Shown: one piece after another, positions 1 to 8,090 of the stretch | Numbering within the stretch: the stretch's first letter is position 1 | Layout of the letters: every line of letters begins with the position of its first letter | Source: an uncultured Burkholderiales bacterium | Lineage (GTDB): Bacteria; Pseudomonadota; Gammaproteobacteria; Burkholderiales; Burkholderiaceae_C | Length of the DNA: 11,538 bases | Assembly (NCBI GenBank): GCA_903926695.1 | Contig: CAIYKK010000361.1 | Span: 1 to 11,538, forward strand | Direction: 5' to 3' | The notes under the pieces: generated by a model | What the model was told of the DNA's origin: nothing | What the model saw: the letters and a program-made list of their open reading frames with translations, nothing else | Database searches by the model: none | Program-made: the position numbers and the translations under genes

Positions 1-282
<282 letters not shown>

Positions 283-293
283 TCAAACAATAG

Positions 294-320
294 CCTACCA
301 TTGTGAAAATCACTTGTAGG
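294..320 (+). promoter_or_regulatory. Nested inverted repeat that could hide the ribosome binding site of the next gene
   Basis: CCTAC at 294-298 is complementary to GTAGG at 316-320, and between them GTGA (303-306) can pair with TCAC (310-313) around an AAA loop. The right arm GTAGG is the best Shine-Dalgarno-like sequence ahead of the ATG at 333. If the hairpin forms in the mRNA, the ribosome site would be partly paired. There is no T-tract after it on the plus strand, so it is not an intrinsic terminator for argG. The pairing is seen in the sequence, but regulation is inference and chance is possible. Confidence 0.3.
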
Positions 321-332
321 AAAAAAATCCTT

Positions 333-842
333 ATGCCTTTATCCCTGACTCGTCGGCTATATTTTTTGGGTGCTGCGGCCTTGTTGTTGACGGGTTCGGC
401 GCATGCGCTGGACACCTCCAAAAACAAGGTGATTTTGTCCCTCAGCGGCAGCATTAGCCTGAAAAATGCTGGTAGCCTGGCCAACTTCGATATGGCCATG
501 CTGGAGGCCTTGCCCCAGCACAGCTTCACAACCAAGACCCCGTGGTACCCGGAGCCGAAGAAATTCACCGGGCCGTTGCTGCGCGACGTGCTGGCAGCCG
601 CTGGCGCTCAGGGCAAAACACTCAAGGCCGTGGCACTGAACAACTTCAAGGTCGAAATTCCTGCCGGGGATGCGCAGCAGTTTGGGGTGATCGTTGCCCG
701 CCTGATGAATGACAAGCCCATGCTGATACGCGACAAGGGCCCGCTGTTCATCATCTACCCGTTCGACACCCTCATCGAACTTCAGTCAACACGCTACTAC
801 AGCCGCTCAGCCTGGCAACTTCGCTCTATCGAAGTCCAGTGA
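333..842 (+). CDS. Exported SUOX/YedY-like molybdopterin-domain protein lacking the cofactor cysteine
   Basis: This 169-residue protein has an N-terminal signal peptide (RR at 7-8, hydrophobic stretch 9-21, likely cut after SAHA at 25). The remainder resembles the small periplasmic 'oxidoreductase molybdopterin-binding domain' family: LSLSGSI near 36-41, [14 protein letters not shown] at 78-91, [12 protein letters not shown] at 132-143, [13 protein letters not shown] at 156-168. Enzymes of this fold (sulfite oxidase, MsrP/YedY) bind the cofactor through a cysteine. The mature protein here has no cysteine at all, so catalysis with a classic molybdenum centre is unlikely and a binding or sensing role is more plausible. 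I chose ATG 333 over the longer GTG 303 because it gives a clean signal peptide and lies 12 bases after AGG. The stop overlaps the GTG start of the following sensor kinase, suggesting translational coupling and a shared signalling job. Confidence 0.7.
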   Translation: MPLSLTRRLYFLGAAALLLTGSAHALDTSKNKVILSLSGSISLKNAGSLANFDMAMLEALPQHSFTTKTPWYPEPKKFTGPLLRDVLAAAGAQGKTLKAVALNNFKVEIPAGDAQQFGVIVARLMNDKPMLIRDKGPLFIIYPFDTLIELQSTRYYSRSAWQLRSIEVQ

Positions 843-2764
843 CCGAACCCGACCCGACCCCCACCCCGCCATCGGGGTACTCTGGCCGCTGGGCGCTGGT
901 CGTGACGGTGTTGCTCGTTGCCGTTTTTGCCGCCATTGGATGGATACAGGCGCGCCAGAGCAGCCAGATCAAAACCTCGGTGTATTACACCGAAGAAAAT
1001 ATCGCCTGGGTCTTTTCCCAGCTAGAGCTGGAGTTCATGCAGCTGCGCGACAACCTGCGCCAAACCGAGCGCTATCCGCAAAACATCCAGCCTGACGCGC
1101 TGCGCGAGCGCTACGAGATTTTTGTCAGCCGCATTCCCCTGGTGCAGCCCGATCAGATCAGCAACCTGGTGGAACCCCAGCCCACGCATGTGCATACCGT
1201 CGGGCTGATCAAAAAATTTGTCGATCAGGCCGATCCCTTTCTGGCGGAAAACGCCGTCTCCGCCCTGACGCCGGAAGTGATCACCCAGCTGCGGCGGGAG
1301 ATAGAATCCCTCGGCGACCCCATTCATGACCTGTCCCTGATGAGCATCAATATCATGGGGCAAACCATCAACAGCCGCAACGAAGCCGCCCGCGACCAAA
1401 ACCGCATCAGCATTGCGCTGAACATCTTTCAGGGCCTGCTGACCATCGCGTTTGCGCTCCTGCTACTGCGCCAGGTTCGCTCGCTGGAAAAGCGCAAGTC
1501 CGAGCTTGAAACCTCCGCCATCAAACTGCGCGAAGCCCTGCGCGGCGCAGATGTGGCCAATGTGGCCAAAAGCGCTTTTCTGGCCAACATGAGCCATGAG
1601 CTGCGCACGCCGCTCAACGGCATCCTGGGCATGCTGTCGCTGATCCATGCCCACAAACTCCAGCGCGAACAGGCGAGCTACCTGCGCAACGCGCAAGAAT
1701 CAGCCGAGCACCTGCTGTCCATCGTCAACGACATTCTGGACGCCTCCAAGCTCGAATCGAAAAATCTTCAAATCGACCCGATCGACATTGACCTGCACCG
1801 CCTGCTGGGCGAAGTCGAATCCCTGATGGCCGCTATGGCCCAGAGCAAAGGGCTGACGCTGCAGGTCAACCTGTCGCCCGCCGTGCCGCCGTGGGTGAAA
1901 GCCGACGGCATGCGGATTAAGCAGATTCTGCAAAACCTGTTGTCGAACGCCATCAAATTCAGCAGCCAGGGGCAGCTCACGCTCGACATCGAGGTGACCG
2001 GTGCGCCGCAAACCCTGACAGAGGGCGCCGTGGTGCCGCTGCGGCTGCGCGTCAGCGACCAGGGCATTGGCATTGATGAGGCCACGCAGGCGCGCCTGTT
2101 CCAGCGCTTCTCGCAGGGCGACGCCAGCACGTCGCGCCAATATGGCGGCTCGGGCCTGGGTCTGGAAATCTCCCGCAGTCTGGCGCGGCTGATGGGCGGT
2201 GACATCACAGTTCAGAGCACGCCCAACCGTGGCAGCGTGTTCATGGTCGAGCTTCAACTGCTGTGCGCGCAGGCGCCGCAGCAAGTCCTCGCGCCTGCCG
2301 CGCCTGCGCCAGTGCTCCAGCGCCTGCCGGGCACGCCGGGACTCGACATTGTTGTGGCCGAAGACCAGGCGGTAAACCGCAAATTTATGGAAGTGCTGCT
2401 CAAGCTCATGGGCCACCAAGTCCGCTTTGCCGAGGATGGCGAACAAGCCGTGCGCGAGGTGCGCCGCGCCCCGCCTGACGTGGTGTTCATGGATCTGCAC
2501 ATGCCCAACATGGACGGGCTGGAAGCCACCCGGCTGCTGCGCGCTGGCGCTGACGCGGGCGCGACAGTGCCCATCATCGCCGTGACCGCAGACGCTTTCG
2601 AGGAAACGCACGAACGGGCGCTGGCGGCGGGCATGAATGCCTTTTTGTCCAAGCCCGTGTCGATAGCGCAGATTGAAAGCGTGCTGACGCAATTGTTCGG
2701 CATCCGGGGCGCAGCGGCGGCCCCGAAACCCCAGCCCGCCCCGCCCCCCGCGCAAACGGCCTGA
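839..2764 (+). CDS. Membrane hybrid sensor histidine kinase with C-terminal receiver domain
   Basis: This 641-residue protein senses a signal and starts a phosphorelay at the inner membrane. Seen in order: a membrane segment at about 18-36; a roughly 150-residue periplasmic region (about 37-188) that I cannot assign to a named sensor family; a second membrane segment at about 190-211; a coiled linker; a HisKA domain with H253 in [10 protein letters not shown]; and a HATPase domain with N-box N370, G1 box DQGIG from 407 and G2 box GGSGLGL at 436-442. An alanine/proline linker (about 476-500) leads to a receiver domain with acidic pair E508-D509, phospho-acceptor D552, T583 and K605. All residues needed for autokinase and receiver function are present. 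There is no HPt domain and no separate response regulator in the window, so the onward partner is elsewhere. The GTG start overlaps the previous gene's TGA as GTGA, which supports coupled translation. A proline-rich tail closes the protein. Confidence 0.93.
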   Translation: MTEPDPTPTPPSGYSGRWALVVTVLLVAVFAAIGWIQARQSSQIKTSVYYTEENIAWVFSQLELEFMQLRDNLRQTERYPQNIQPDALRERYEIFVSRIPLVQPDQISNLVEPQPTHVHTVGLIKKFVDQADPFLAENAVSALTPEVITQLRREIESLGDPIHDLSLMSINIMGQTINSRNEAARDQNRISIALNIFQGLLTIAFALLLLRQVRSLEKRKSELETSAIKLREALRGADVANVAKSAFLANMSHELRTPLNGILGMLSLIHAHKLQREQASYLRNAQESAEHLLSIVNDILDASKLESKNLQIDPIDIDLHRLLGEVESLMAAMAQSKGLTLQVNLSPAVPPWVKADGMRIKQILQNLLSNAIKFSSQGQLTLDIEVTGAPQTLTEGAVVPLRLRVSDQGIGIDEATQARLFQRFSQGDASTSRQYGGSGLGLEISRSLARLMGGDITVQSTPNRGSVFMVELQLLCAQAPQQVLAPAAPAPVLQRLPGTPGLDIVVAEDQAVNRKFMEVLLKLMGHQVRFAEDGEQAVREVRRAPPDVVFMDLHMPNMDGLEATRLLRAGADAGATVPIIAVTADAFEETHERALAAGMNAFLSKPVSIAQIESVLTQLFGIRGAAAAPKPQPAPPPAQTA

Positions 2765-2790
2765 AGGGCTGCGCCTGTTGGCACGGCGCG

Positions 2791-3858
2791 CTACACCACC
2801 ACCGGCTCAGGCTCCAGCCGCAGGCCAAAGCGCTCATAAACGCTGGTTTGAATCGCTTTGGCCAGCGTCATGACTTCGCCGCCGGTGACCGGATTGTCAG
2901 CGCCGCCCCGGTTCACCAACACCAGCGCCTGCTTGTCATAAACACCCGCTTGGCCGATGGATTTTCCCTTCCAGCCGCAGGCGTCAATCAGCCAGCCAGC
3001 GGCCAGCTTGACCGTGCCGTCAGCGAGCTGGTAATGGACGATTTTTGGCTCGCGCTGAATGATGTCTTCGCACTGCTCGGCGGACACCGTGGGGTTTTTA
3101 AAAAAGCTGCCCGCGTTGCCGATAACCTGCGGATCAGGCAGCTTGGCGCGGCGAATCTCACAAATCCAGTGGTAAATCTGCAGCGCGTCGGGTTTATTTT
3201 GGCCGGACTGCAGCATTTTCTTTTCAATGTCGGCGTAACCCAGCACCGGCTTCCACGCCTTGGGCAGCGCAAAACGCACCCGCGTAATCAGCGCCTTGTC
3301 TTTCAAGCCGACGGCTTTGGCGTTCGGCGCTTCGCCGGGGGCGCTGGCATGTTTAAAAACCGAATCGCGGTAGCCGAAGGCGCATTGCGCGGCGTTCAGG
3401 CTAAAACTCTGGCCGGTCGTCAAATCGACCGCGTCCAGCGAGTCAAAGCGATCTTGCAGCTCCACGCCGTAAGCGCCAATGTTTTGCACCGGCGAAGCGC
3501 CCACGGTGCCCGGAATCAAGGCCATGTTTTCCAGGCCGGGGTAGCCATTTTCCAGCGTCCACGTCACCAGGTCGTGCCAGTTTTCACCGGCACCAGCTTC
3601 GATGATCCAGGCTTTGGCGGTTTCGTGCAGCAGGCGCTTGCCTTTGATTTCGACCTTGAGCACCAGCGGCTTCACGTCGCCGGTCAGCACGATGTTGCTG
3701 CCGCCGCCGAGGACAAATTTGGGGCCGTCGCGCAGGGCCGCGTCGTGCAGCACGGCGTCAATGTCGGCCTGGCCGCGAATGCGCACCAACGCATGCGCCT
3801 TGGCCGCAATGCCAAAGCTGTTGGAAGACTGGAGGGGGGCGTTTTTCTCGACTAACAT
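2791..3858 (-). CDS. murB: UDP-N-acetylenolpyruvoylglucosamine reductase
   Basis: MurB reduces UDP-GlcNAc-enolpyruvate to UDP-MurNAc with NADPH through bound FAD, the second committed step of peptidoglycan synthesis, in the cytoplasm. The 355-residue protein shows the FAD-binding half with LGGGSNIVL (50-58), the [17 protein letters not shown] block (117-133), and the type I (E. coli-like) YRDSVFK loop at 163-169. The proton-donor serine is S251 in [10 protein letters not shown], and a C-terminal LEPEP motif (348-352) supplies the catalytic glutamate. R164 matches the substrate-contacting arginine of the family. A short variable insertion, alanine- and glycine-rich, lies at about 170-187. It is convergent with the sensor kinase (26-base gap) and divergent from yajQ, with 63 bases between their starts. 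Length is close to the type I norm and all key residues are intact. Confidence 0.96.
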   Translation of the reverse strand: MLVEKNAPLQSSNSFGIAAKAHALVRIRGQADIDAVLHDAALRDGPKFVLGGGSNIVLTGDVKPLVLKVEIKGKRLLHETAKAWIIEAGAGENWHDLVTWTLENGYPGLENMALIPGTVGASPVQNIGAYGVELQDRFDSLDAVDLTTGQSFSLNAAQCAFGYRDSVFKHASAPGEAPNAKAVGLKDKALITRVRFALPKAWKPVLGYADIEKKMLQSGQNKPDALQIYHWICEIRRAKLPDPQVIGNAGSFFKNPTVSAEQCEDIIQREPKIVHYQLADGTVKLAAGWLIDACGWKGKSIGQAGVYDKQALVLVNRGGADNPVTGGEVMTLAKAIQTSVYERFGLRLEPEPVVV

Positions 3859-3873
3859 CCCAAGATTGTCTCA

Positions 3874-3906
3874 CCCCGGTTTGGCCGGGGCTTGTTCCCT
3901 TTTTTT
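3874..3906 (+). promoter_or_regulatory. GC-rich hairpin followed by a T-run in the yajQ leader (attenuator-like)
   Basis: CCCCGG at 3874-3879 pairs perfectly with CCGGGG at 3885-3890 around a TTTGG loop. After a short gap comes a run of seven T at 3900-3906, directly before the yajQ ribosome binding site. A hairpin and T-run reading on the plus strand resembles an intrinsic terminator, yet the only thing downstream within reach is yajQ. It could attenuate read-through or be part of the yajQ 5' leader. The T-run starts about nine bases after the stem, farther than in a strong terminator, so the effect may be weak. Confidence 0.35.
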
Positions 3907-3921
3907 CAGGAAATACAAACC

Positions 3922-4413
3922 ATGCCTACTTTTGACACCGTGCTTGAATCCGATCTGGTCAAGATCAAAAACGCCGTTGAAAACACCGCCAAAGAAATCA
4001 ACACCCGCTTTGACTTCAAAGGCACGCCCGCCGCCATCGAACTGAAGGAAAAAGACAAGGAAATCATCCTGACCGGCGACAGCGATTTCCAGCTCCAGCA
4101 AATCAGCGACGTGCTGCGCAACAAACTGACCAAGGCGGGCGTCGATATCCGCTTTCTCGATGTCGGCAAGGTCGAAAAAATCGGCGGCGACAAGGTCAAG
4201 CAAGTGACCAAGGTGCGCGACGGCATCGACACCGAGCAGGGCAAGAAAATTCAGCAGCTGATCAAGGGCAGCAAGATCAAGGTGCAGGCCGCGATTCAGG
4301 ACGGCAAGGTGCGTGTGACCGGCGCCAAGCGCGACGACCTGCAGGCGGCAATGGCGCTGATCCGCGCCGAAATCAGCGATTTGCCGCTGAGTTTTGACAA
4401 CTTCCGGGATTAA
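3922..4413 (+). CDS. yajQ: YajQ-family nucleotide-binding protein (possible c-di-GMP effector)
   Basis: This 163-residue cytoplasmic protein matches YajQ across its length. It opens with [11 protein letters not shown], followed by [19 protein letters not shown] (27-35 holds the conserved TRFDFKG), [13 protein letters not shown], and the C-terminal [19 protein letters not shown] and PLSFDNFRD. The family has two ferredoxin-like folds and binds nucleotides. A Xanthomonas member binds cyclic di-GMP and partners a transcription factor, but whether this one does is not visible. I chose ATG 3922 over the upstream TTG 3892 because AGGAAA at 3908-3913 sits 8 bases ahead and the protein then starts as other YajQ proteins do. 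The aspartic protease gene follows after 23 bases and may be co-transcribed. Confidence 0.95.
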   Translation: MPTFDTVLESDLVKIKNAVENTAKEINTRFDFKGTPAAIELKEKDKEIILTGDSDFQLQQISDVLRNKLTKAGVDIRFLDVGKVEKIGGDKVKQVTKVRDGIDTEQGKKIQQLIKGSKIKVQAAIQDGKVRVTGAKRDDLQAAMALIRAEISDLPLSFDNFRD

Positions 4414-4436
4414 TCATCACACCCGCCCCGCTCACG

Positions 4437-5114
4437 GTGTTTGCTGCGCGCCCGCGTGCGGTGGCGCTGGCACGGTTTTCTGCGCTTTGCGCCGCGCTGG
4501 GTTTGAGCCTGGCGCTGTGCGGCGCGGCGCAGGCCGAATCGGTCGCGCTCGCGGGCATGCTGGGCAACAAAGCGCTGCTGGTCGTTGATGGTTCGACGCC
4601 CAAAACCGTCGCGCCCGGCGAAACGCATCAGGGCGTGAAGGTGATTTCCACCTCCGGCGATCAGGCGATTGTTGAGCGCTCGGGCCAGCGCCAGACGCTG
4701 CGGGTCGGCGAGTCGCCGGTGAGCATGGGCGCAGGCAGCGGGCGCGGCAGCCGCATCGTGCTTAAGGAAAGCGGCGGCGGCCATTTTCTGACCTCCGGGC
4801 AAATCAATGGCCGGGCGGTGCAGTTTATGGTCGATACCGGCGCGACCTTTGTCGCCATGAGCGTGACCGACGCCGAGCACATCGGCCTGAATTACAAAGC
4901 GGGCCAGCCGATCCTGATGTCCACCGCCAACGGCAACTCGCCCGGCTACCGCCTCAAGCTCAGTTCAGTGCGCGTGGGCGACGTGGACGTTTACGAAGTC
5001 GATGCGGTCGTCACGCCGCAGGGCATGCCGTTTGTGTTGCTGGGCAACAGTTTTTTGTCGCGCTTTCAGATGAAGCGCGAGAACAGCGTGATGACGCTGG
5101 ACAAGCGCTTCTGA
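4437..5114 (+). CDS. Exported retropepsin-like (clan AA) aspartic protease
   Basis: This 225-residue protein has a signal peptide (arginines at 5, 7 and 13, hydrophobic 15-29, likely cut after AQA at 33), so it should act in the periplasm. The second half is a single retropepsin-type lobe: catalytic triplet D133-T134-G135 in FMVDTGATFVAMS, and the downstream hydrophobic-hydrophobic-glycine motif LLGNSFLSRF at 201-210. Such one-lobe proteins work as dimers, like retroviral proteases. It fits the bacterial TIGR02281-type clan AA family, whose natural substrates are mostly unknown. The first half (34-110) resembles the leader domain these proteins often carry, with AGMLGNKALLVVDG and a region rich in V, T and G. 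GTG 4437 is the first sensible start after yajQ; no strong Shine-Dalgarno is visible, which fits coupling to yajQ. It is convergent with plsY, with five bases between the stops. Confidence 0.85.
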   Translation: MFAARPRAVALARFSALCAALGLSLALCGAAQAESVALAGMLGNKALLVVDGSTPKTVAPGETHQGVKVISTSGDQAIVERSGQRQTLRVGESPVSMGAGSGRGSRIVLKESGGGHFLTSGQINGRAVQFMVDTGATFVAMSVTDAEHIGLNYKAGQPILMSTANGNSPGYRLKLSSVRVGDVDVYEVDAVVTPQGMPFVLLGNSFLSRFQMKRENSVMTLDKRF

Positions 5115-5119
5115 GGGGT

Positions 5120-5818
5120 TTATTTCGAGTGATGGTGGTGGTGCTGCGCGTGCGGGTGATGTGCGGGCTTGTCCACCGCGTCGGGTTTGGCGGCGCTGGC
5201 ACCGCCGATTTTCGACTCCGCGCCTTTGAGCAGCTTGTCGATGTTTTCGCGGTGGCGGTACAGCAGCAGCGCGCTGACGATCATCAGCACGACCAAAATG
5301 CTTTTGTCCAGATACCACGCGCCCCGGTCGCCCAGCAGGTAATACGCGGGTGCCAGCACCGCCGCCGCCAGCGCCGCCAGCGACGAGTAGCGCGACACAT
5401 AGGCCACGATCAGCCACGTCGCCAGCACCGCCAGCCCCAGCAGCCAGTGAACGCCCAGCAACACACCGGCAGCCGTGGCCACGCCCTTGCCGCCTTTGAA
5501 TTTAAAAAACACCGGGTACAAATGCCCGAGGAAAGCGGCCAGCGCCACGGCGGCAACCGTGCCGTCGCCCAGGCCGTAATCGCCGCCAAACCATTTGACC
5601 AAAACCACCGGCAGCCAGCCTTTGGCACCGTCGAGCAGCAGCGTCGCCACCGCCGCCGCCTTGCTGCCCGAGCGCAGCACATTGGTCGCGCCGGGGTTTT
5701 TGCTGCCGTAGCTGCGCGGGTCTTGCAGCCCGACAGCCCGGCTGACAATGACCGCAAACGACAGCGAGCCGATCAGGTAGGCCAGCAGCGTTGCGGCGAT
5801 GAAGTAGGCGTAATTCAA
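5120..5818 (-). CDS. plsY: Glycerol-3-phosphate acyltransferase PlsY with histidine-rich tail
   Basis: PlsY moves an acyl group from acyl-phosphate to glycerol-3-phosphate to form lysophosphatidate, the first step of phospholipid synthesis, in the inner membrane. The 232-residue product shows several hydrophobic segments (about 5-26, 55-75, 87-107, 115-141, 145-163, 172-187) and the family motifs: [12 protein letters not shown] at 16-27, [13 protein letters not shown] at 37-49 and [12 protein letters not shown] at 107-118. The frame stays open to 6004, but the family's usual N-terminus falls at a TTG at 5818, preceded 6 bases away by GAGGAG; I take that as the start. After the usual end (about 200) there is a tail with eight histidines between 220 and 230, a natural metal-binding-like sequence. 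It is divergent from the MqsA-like gene. Confidence 0.93.
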   Translation of the reverse strand: MNYAYFIAATLLAYLIGSLSFAVIVSRAVGLQDPRSYGSKNPGATNVLRSGSKAAAVATLLLDGAKGWLPVVLVKWFGGDYGLGDGTVAAVALAAFLGHLYPVFFKFKGGKGVATAAGVLLGVHWLLGLAVLATWLIVAYVSRYSSLAALAAAVLAPAYYLLGDRGAWYLDKSILVVLMIVSALLLYRHRENIDKLLKGAESKIGGASAAKPDAVDKPAHHPHAQHHHHHSK

Positions 5819-5824
5819 GAAATT

Positions 5825-5830
5825 CTCCTC
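5825..5830 (-). promoter_or_regulatory. Ribosome binding site that fixes the TTG start of plsY
   Basis: On the minus strand this reads GAGGAG, six bases before the TTG at 5818. No ATG or GTG lies at a better position near the expected N-terminus, and the strong site explains how the weak start codon is used. Confidence 0.75.
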
Positions 5831-6021
5831 GTTGGGTTGTCTTTTCGGGGGATGGGCACTGCACCGATTTTGCACCCAGCAACGCCGGGGGGTTTCGCCG
5901 ATAAACACCGGCATGGCCCGGCGCCTGCCAAACGGCGAACTGCCACCGACCACCGGGAGCGGGCTGTATTCAGCCAAACGCCAGCCGAACTGGCTTGCCA
6001 ACACGGCTCAGCAGGGTGAAT
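5831..6021. other. Divergent intergenic region between plsY and the MqsA-like gene
   Basis: About 190 bases with no convincing gene. It must hold the promoters of both flanking genes, but I see no clear -35/-10 pair. It contains a short perfect inverted repeat, GGCTG-TATT-CAGCC at 5962-5975, which is a possible operator. I looked for an MqsR toxin gene or remnant upstream of the antitoxin and found none; the space is also too short for the roughly 98-residue toxin. The E. coli MqsA operator pattern (AACCT...AGGTT) is not present. Confidence 0.5.
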
Positions 6022-6426
6022 ATGAAAACCTGCCCAAGCTGCGGTGCAGTCGCAATGGTTCACGACACCCGCGACCTGCCCTACACCTACAAAGGTGAAA
6101 CCACCACGCTGCCCGCCGTGACGGGTGACTTTTGCACGGCCTGCGATGGATCCGTTCTGGATGCGGCGCAGTCCCGGCGCAGTATGCAAATGATGCTGGC
6201 GTTCACCAAGCAGGTGAATGCCGCCATCGTGGACCCCGCCTTCATCACCAGCGTGCGCAAGAAACTGGAACTGGACCAGCGCGAAGCCGCCGAGCTGTTT
6301 GGCGGCGGCGTGAACGCCTTTTCGCGCTACGAAAATGGCAAGACCAAGCCGCCGCTGGCCTTGGTCAAACTGCTCAAGGTGCTGGATCGGCATCCTGATT
6401 TGCTGGCGGAGGTGCGGGCGGCGTGA
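6022..6426 (+). CDS. MqsA-family antitoxin / zinc and HTH regulator, no partner toxin
   Basis: This 134-residue protein aligns with E. coli MqsA (YgiT, 131 residues) end to end. The N-terminal zinc domain has two CxxC pairs, C4/C7 and C38/C41, with the same spacing as E. coli C3/C6 and C37/C40. The C-terminal HTH domain has FITSVRKKLELDQREAAELF, then GGGVNAFSRYENGKTKP, with N98 and R102 at the positions of the DNA-contacting N97 and R101. MqsA neutralises the MqsR ribonuclease and represses promoters. Here no MqsR gene precedes it, so it is an orphan that may work purely as a transcription regulator or pair with a distant toxin. ATG 6022 is chosen because the MqsA N-terminus begins there and AGGGTGA precedes it. 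Its stop is four bases from that of the convergent VWA gene. Confidence 0.88.
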   Translation: MKTCPSCGAVAMVHDTRDLPYTYKGETTTLPAVTGDFCTACDGSVLDAAQSRRSMQMMLAFTKQVNAAIVDPAFITSVRKKLELDQREAAELFGGGVNAFSRYENGKTKPPLALVKLLKVLDRHPDLLAEVRAA

Positions 6427-6430
6427 TGAG

Positions 6431-8077
6431 TCACAACACCACAACCTCATCGCTGAACGTATCCGCAACCCTGGAATCTGCGCACAGCACAGAATAAACC
6501 ATGCAGTTCAGGATTTCTTTTTGCATTTTCAGAGTTTTTGTAAACTCGGGCGACAAGCTGCAATCGCCATCGGAAATCATCAGCACGTCGGCTTTTTTAT
6601 AATCTTTTTGCGAGGCAATGATTTCAAACGCATGCTTGAGCGGCGTTTCAAAATCTGTGCCGCCGCCAAAACCTTGCTGCAGGAATTTTAATAAACCGGC
6701 GGAATTATTTTGCCCGGCCATTGAAAATTCCCGAATCTCGCCCGTCGAGCCAAATAACACGACATGCAGCGAGCGGTCTTCTTGTTTCAAGATATTGGCA
6801 ATCGCCAGCAGCAGCGCTTTGGCTTTCAGGAGCGGCGCGCCTTGCATGCTTCCTGACGTATCCAGACAGGCCACGACTGGCCCCGTGCGTTTTTGGGTGG
6901 TTTCGGTTTCTTCGCCGTTGACGAAAGTCACGCCTTGCAGCTCATAAGTCAGCAGATTTTTTTCCAACAGGCGGGCATAAAACAAAACTTCCAGTGTTTC
7001 ATCTTCCAGATTTAACAATTCGCTGGGCAGCATTCGCATCACATCATCGCTGCGGTGCGTGCCATGAACTTCGCTTTTGCTCGCTTGCGGAATTTTGACT
7101 TGTTTCTTTTTTTCTTCTGAAATGTAGTCGCGGCCCATTTTGCGGGCGAGTTCTTTAATCTTTGCGTTGTTTTGCAGCGTGTTGGCCAGCGCGGCAAAGT
7201 CATCACCGCAGGCTTTCAGTTCGCCATACGAAAAACTCGCGCCAGGGCACAAGGCGAGAAAACCTTTCACTTCTTCGTATTTTTGCGAAATATCGGTCAG
7301 CGTTTGCCGGAAAGTCTTTAAGCGTTGGCGAATATTGTCAGGGATATTTTCATCGGCTATTTCAGTTTCATAAACCTGTGTGGCGGCGAGTTCGGCGCGG
7401 ATTTGTGCGATGCTTTCGGGGTTGAGCGGCTGGTCTTGAAAAAAATCATTCTGGGCTTGCCAGTCGGGTTCGGGCGGCGGGTTGTTTTGCGCTTCGTTAT
7501 CCCAATCCCACAAGCGCCATTTTGTTGCGCCAAGTTGGCTACGGGCTGTGTCTTTCAAAATGCTTAGTGTTGGCTCCCACGTTTCACCGGGCATCACTGA
7601 CAGCAAGCCATCAAACAGCGAGCTGTCAGCGTCATTCCGCTCCGCATAATTGACGCATTTTGTTGAAAACTGGTGGCAGTTTTTAATCACCAAGCCATAA
7701 AACGCCCGTTCGCCTACATGGGCGTCTGCGCCGCGCGCCACCACAGGATGGCCGACTGGACCGTGACGGTCGCAAGAAACATAAATCTTGCGCCCCAACG
7801 TGCTTTTCGACGTAAAACTCTGTGGGCTGCTGCGGCTGACCGTGCTTTCAGCCAGACCATCGACCACGATATTTGAGATTTGGTTCTCGCCGATATAAAT
7901 GCCCGAGTGCTCCACTGCCACCCATAAATCGCAATACAGCACACTGCCCGGAACTGGCACCACTTTGTCCCGAAAGGTGCTGTCCACAAAATACTTGAGC
8001 GCTTTTAATCCAATCGGAATCCCCGCTTTGAGGATATTCATTCCTGACAGCGCTATATTGGCAATGGCGGAGAACAT
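6431..8077 (-). CDS. ViaA-like VWA protein with N-terminal LRAT/NlpC-P60-like domain
   Basis: This is a 548-residue partner of the upstream AAA+ ATPase. Residues 1-35 form a hydrophobic, amphipathic start. Residues about 38-145 look like an LRAT-type (permuted NlpC/P60) domain: PVPGSVLYCD, then H57 in EHSGIYIG, and C134 in KNCHQFSTKC, matching the family's HxxIYxG and NCEHF motifs. Such domains are cysteine hydrolases or acyltransferases, many acting on lipids. Residues about 185-395 are a helical ViaA-like region containing GTHRSDDVMRMLPSELL. Residues about 398-548 are a VWA domain with an intact metal site: D406-T-S408-G-S410, T474 in GGGTDF, D503 in ISDGD. E. coli ViaA (483 residues) has no LRAT domain. 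The start lies 13 bases after the ATPase stop with GGAAAA ahead of it, so they form one operon. The VWA/ViaA assignment is firm; the LRAT call rests on motifs only. Confidence 0.85.
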   Translation of the reverse strand: MFSAIANIALSGMNILKAGIPIGLKALKYFVDSTFRDKVVPVPGSVLYCDLWVAVEHSGIYIGENQISNIVVDGLAESTVSRSSPQSFTSKSTLGRKIYVSCDRHGPVGHPVVARGADAHVGERAFYGLVIKNCHQFSTKCVNYAERNDADSSLFDGLLSVMPGETWEPTLSILKDTARSQLGATKWRLWDWDNEAQNNPPPEPDWQAQNDFFQDQPLNPESIAQIRAELAATQVYETEIADENIPDNIRQRLKTFRQTLTDISQKYEEVKGFLALCPGASFSYGELKACGDDFAALANTLQNNAKIKELARKMGRDYISEEKKKQVKIPQASKSEVHGTHRSDDVMRMLPSELLNLEDETLEVLFYARLLEKNLLTYELQGVTFVNGEETETTQKRTGPVVACLDTSGSMQGAPLLKAKALLLAIANILKQEDRSLHVVLFGSTGEIREFSMAGQNNSAGLLKFLQQGFGGGTDFETPLKHAFEIIASQKDYKKADVLMISDGDCSLSPEFTKTLKMQKEILNCMVYSVLCADSRVADTFSDEVVVL

Positions 8078-8090
8078 CGGGCTTTTTTCC

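Noticed and set aside
1700..2755. Long minus-strand open frame (351 codons) opposite the sensor kinase
   Set aside because: It is antisense to a gene with every kinase and receiver motif, is rich in H, R, Q and A as high-GC shadows are, and shows no domain.
2771..2789. GCGCC/GGCGC inverted repeat between the convergent kinase and murB stops as a terminator
   Set aside because: The stem is only 5 bp with a 9-base loop and there is no T-run on either strand.
2848..3855. Long plus-strand open frame (335 codons) opposite murB
   Set aside because: It is a mirror of murB codons with no recognisable motif; MurB on the other strand is complete and convincing.
5819..6004. N-terminal extension of PlsY by 62 residues
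   Set aside because: The extension is not part of the family, and the GAGGAG site places the start at TTG 5818.
5129..6019. Plus-strand open frame (296 codons) opposite plsY
   Set aside because: It is rich in R, Q and H, has no motif and covers the plsY gene and its promoter region.
5831..6021. Possible MqsR toxin upstream of the antitoxin
   Set aside because: The gap is too short for a full toxin and no frame shows MqsR-like sequence; I also saw no remnant.
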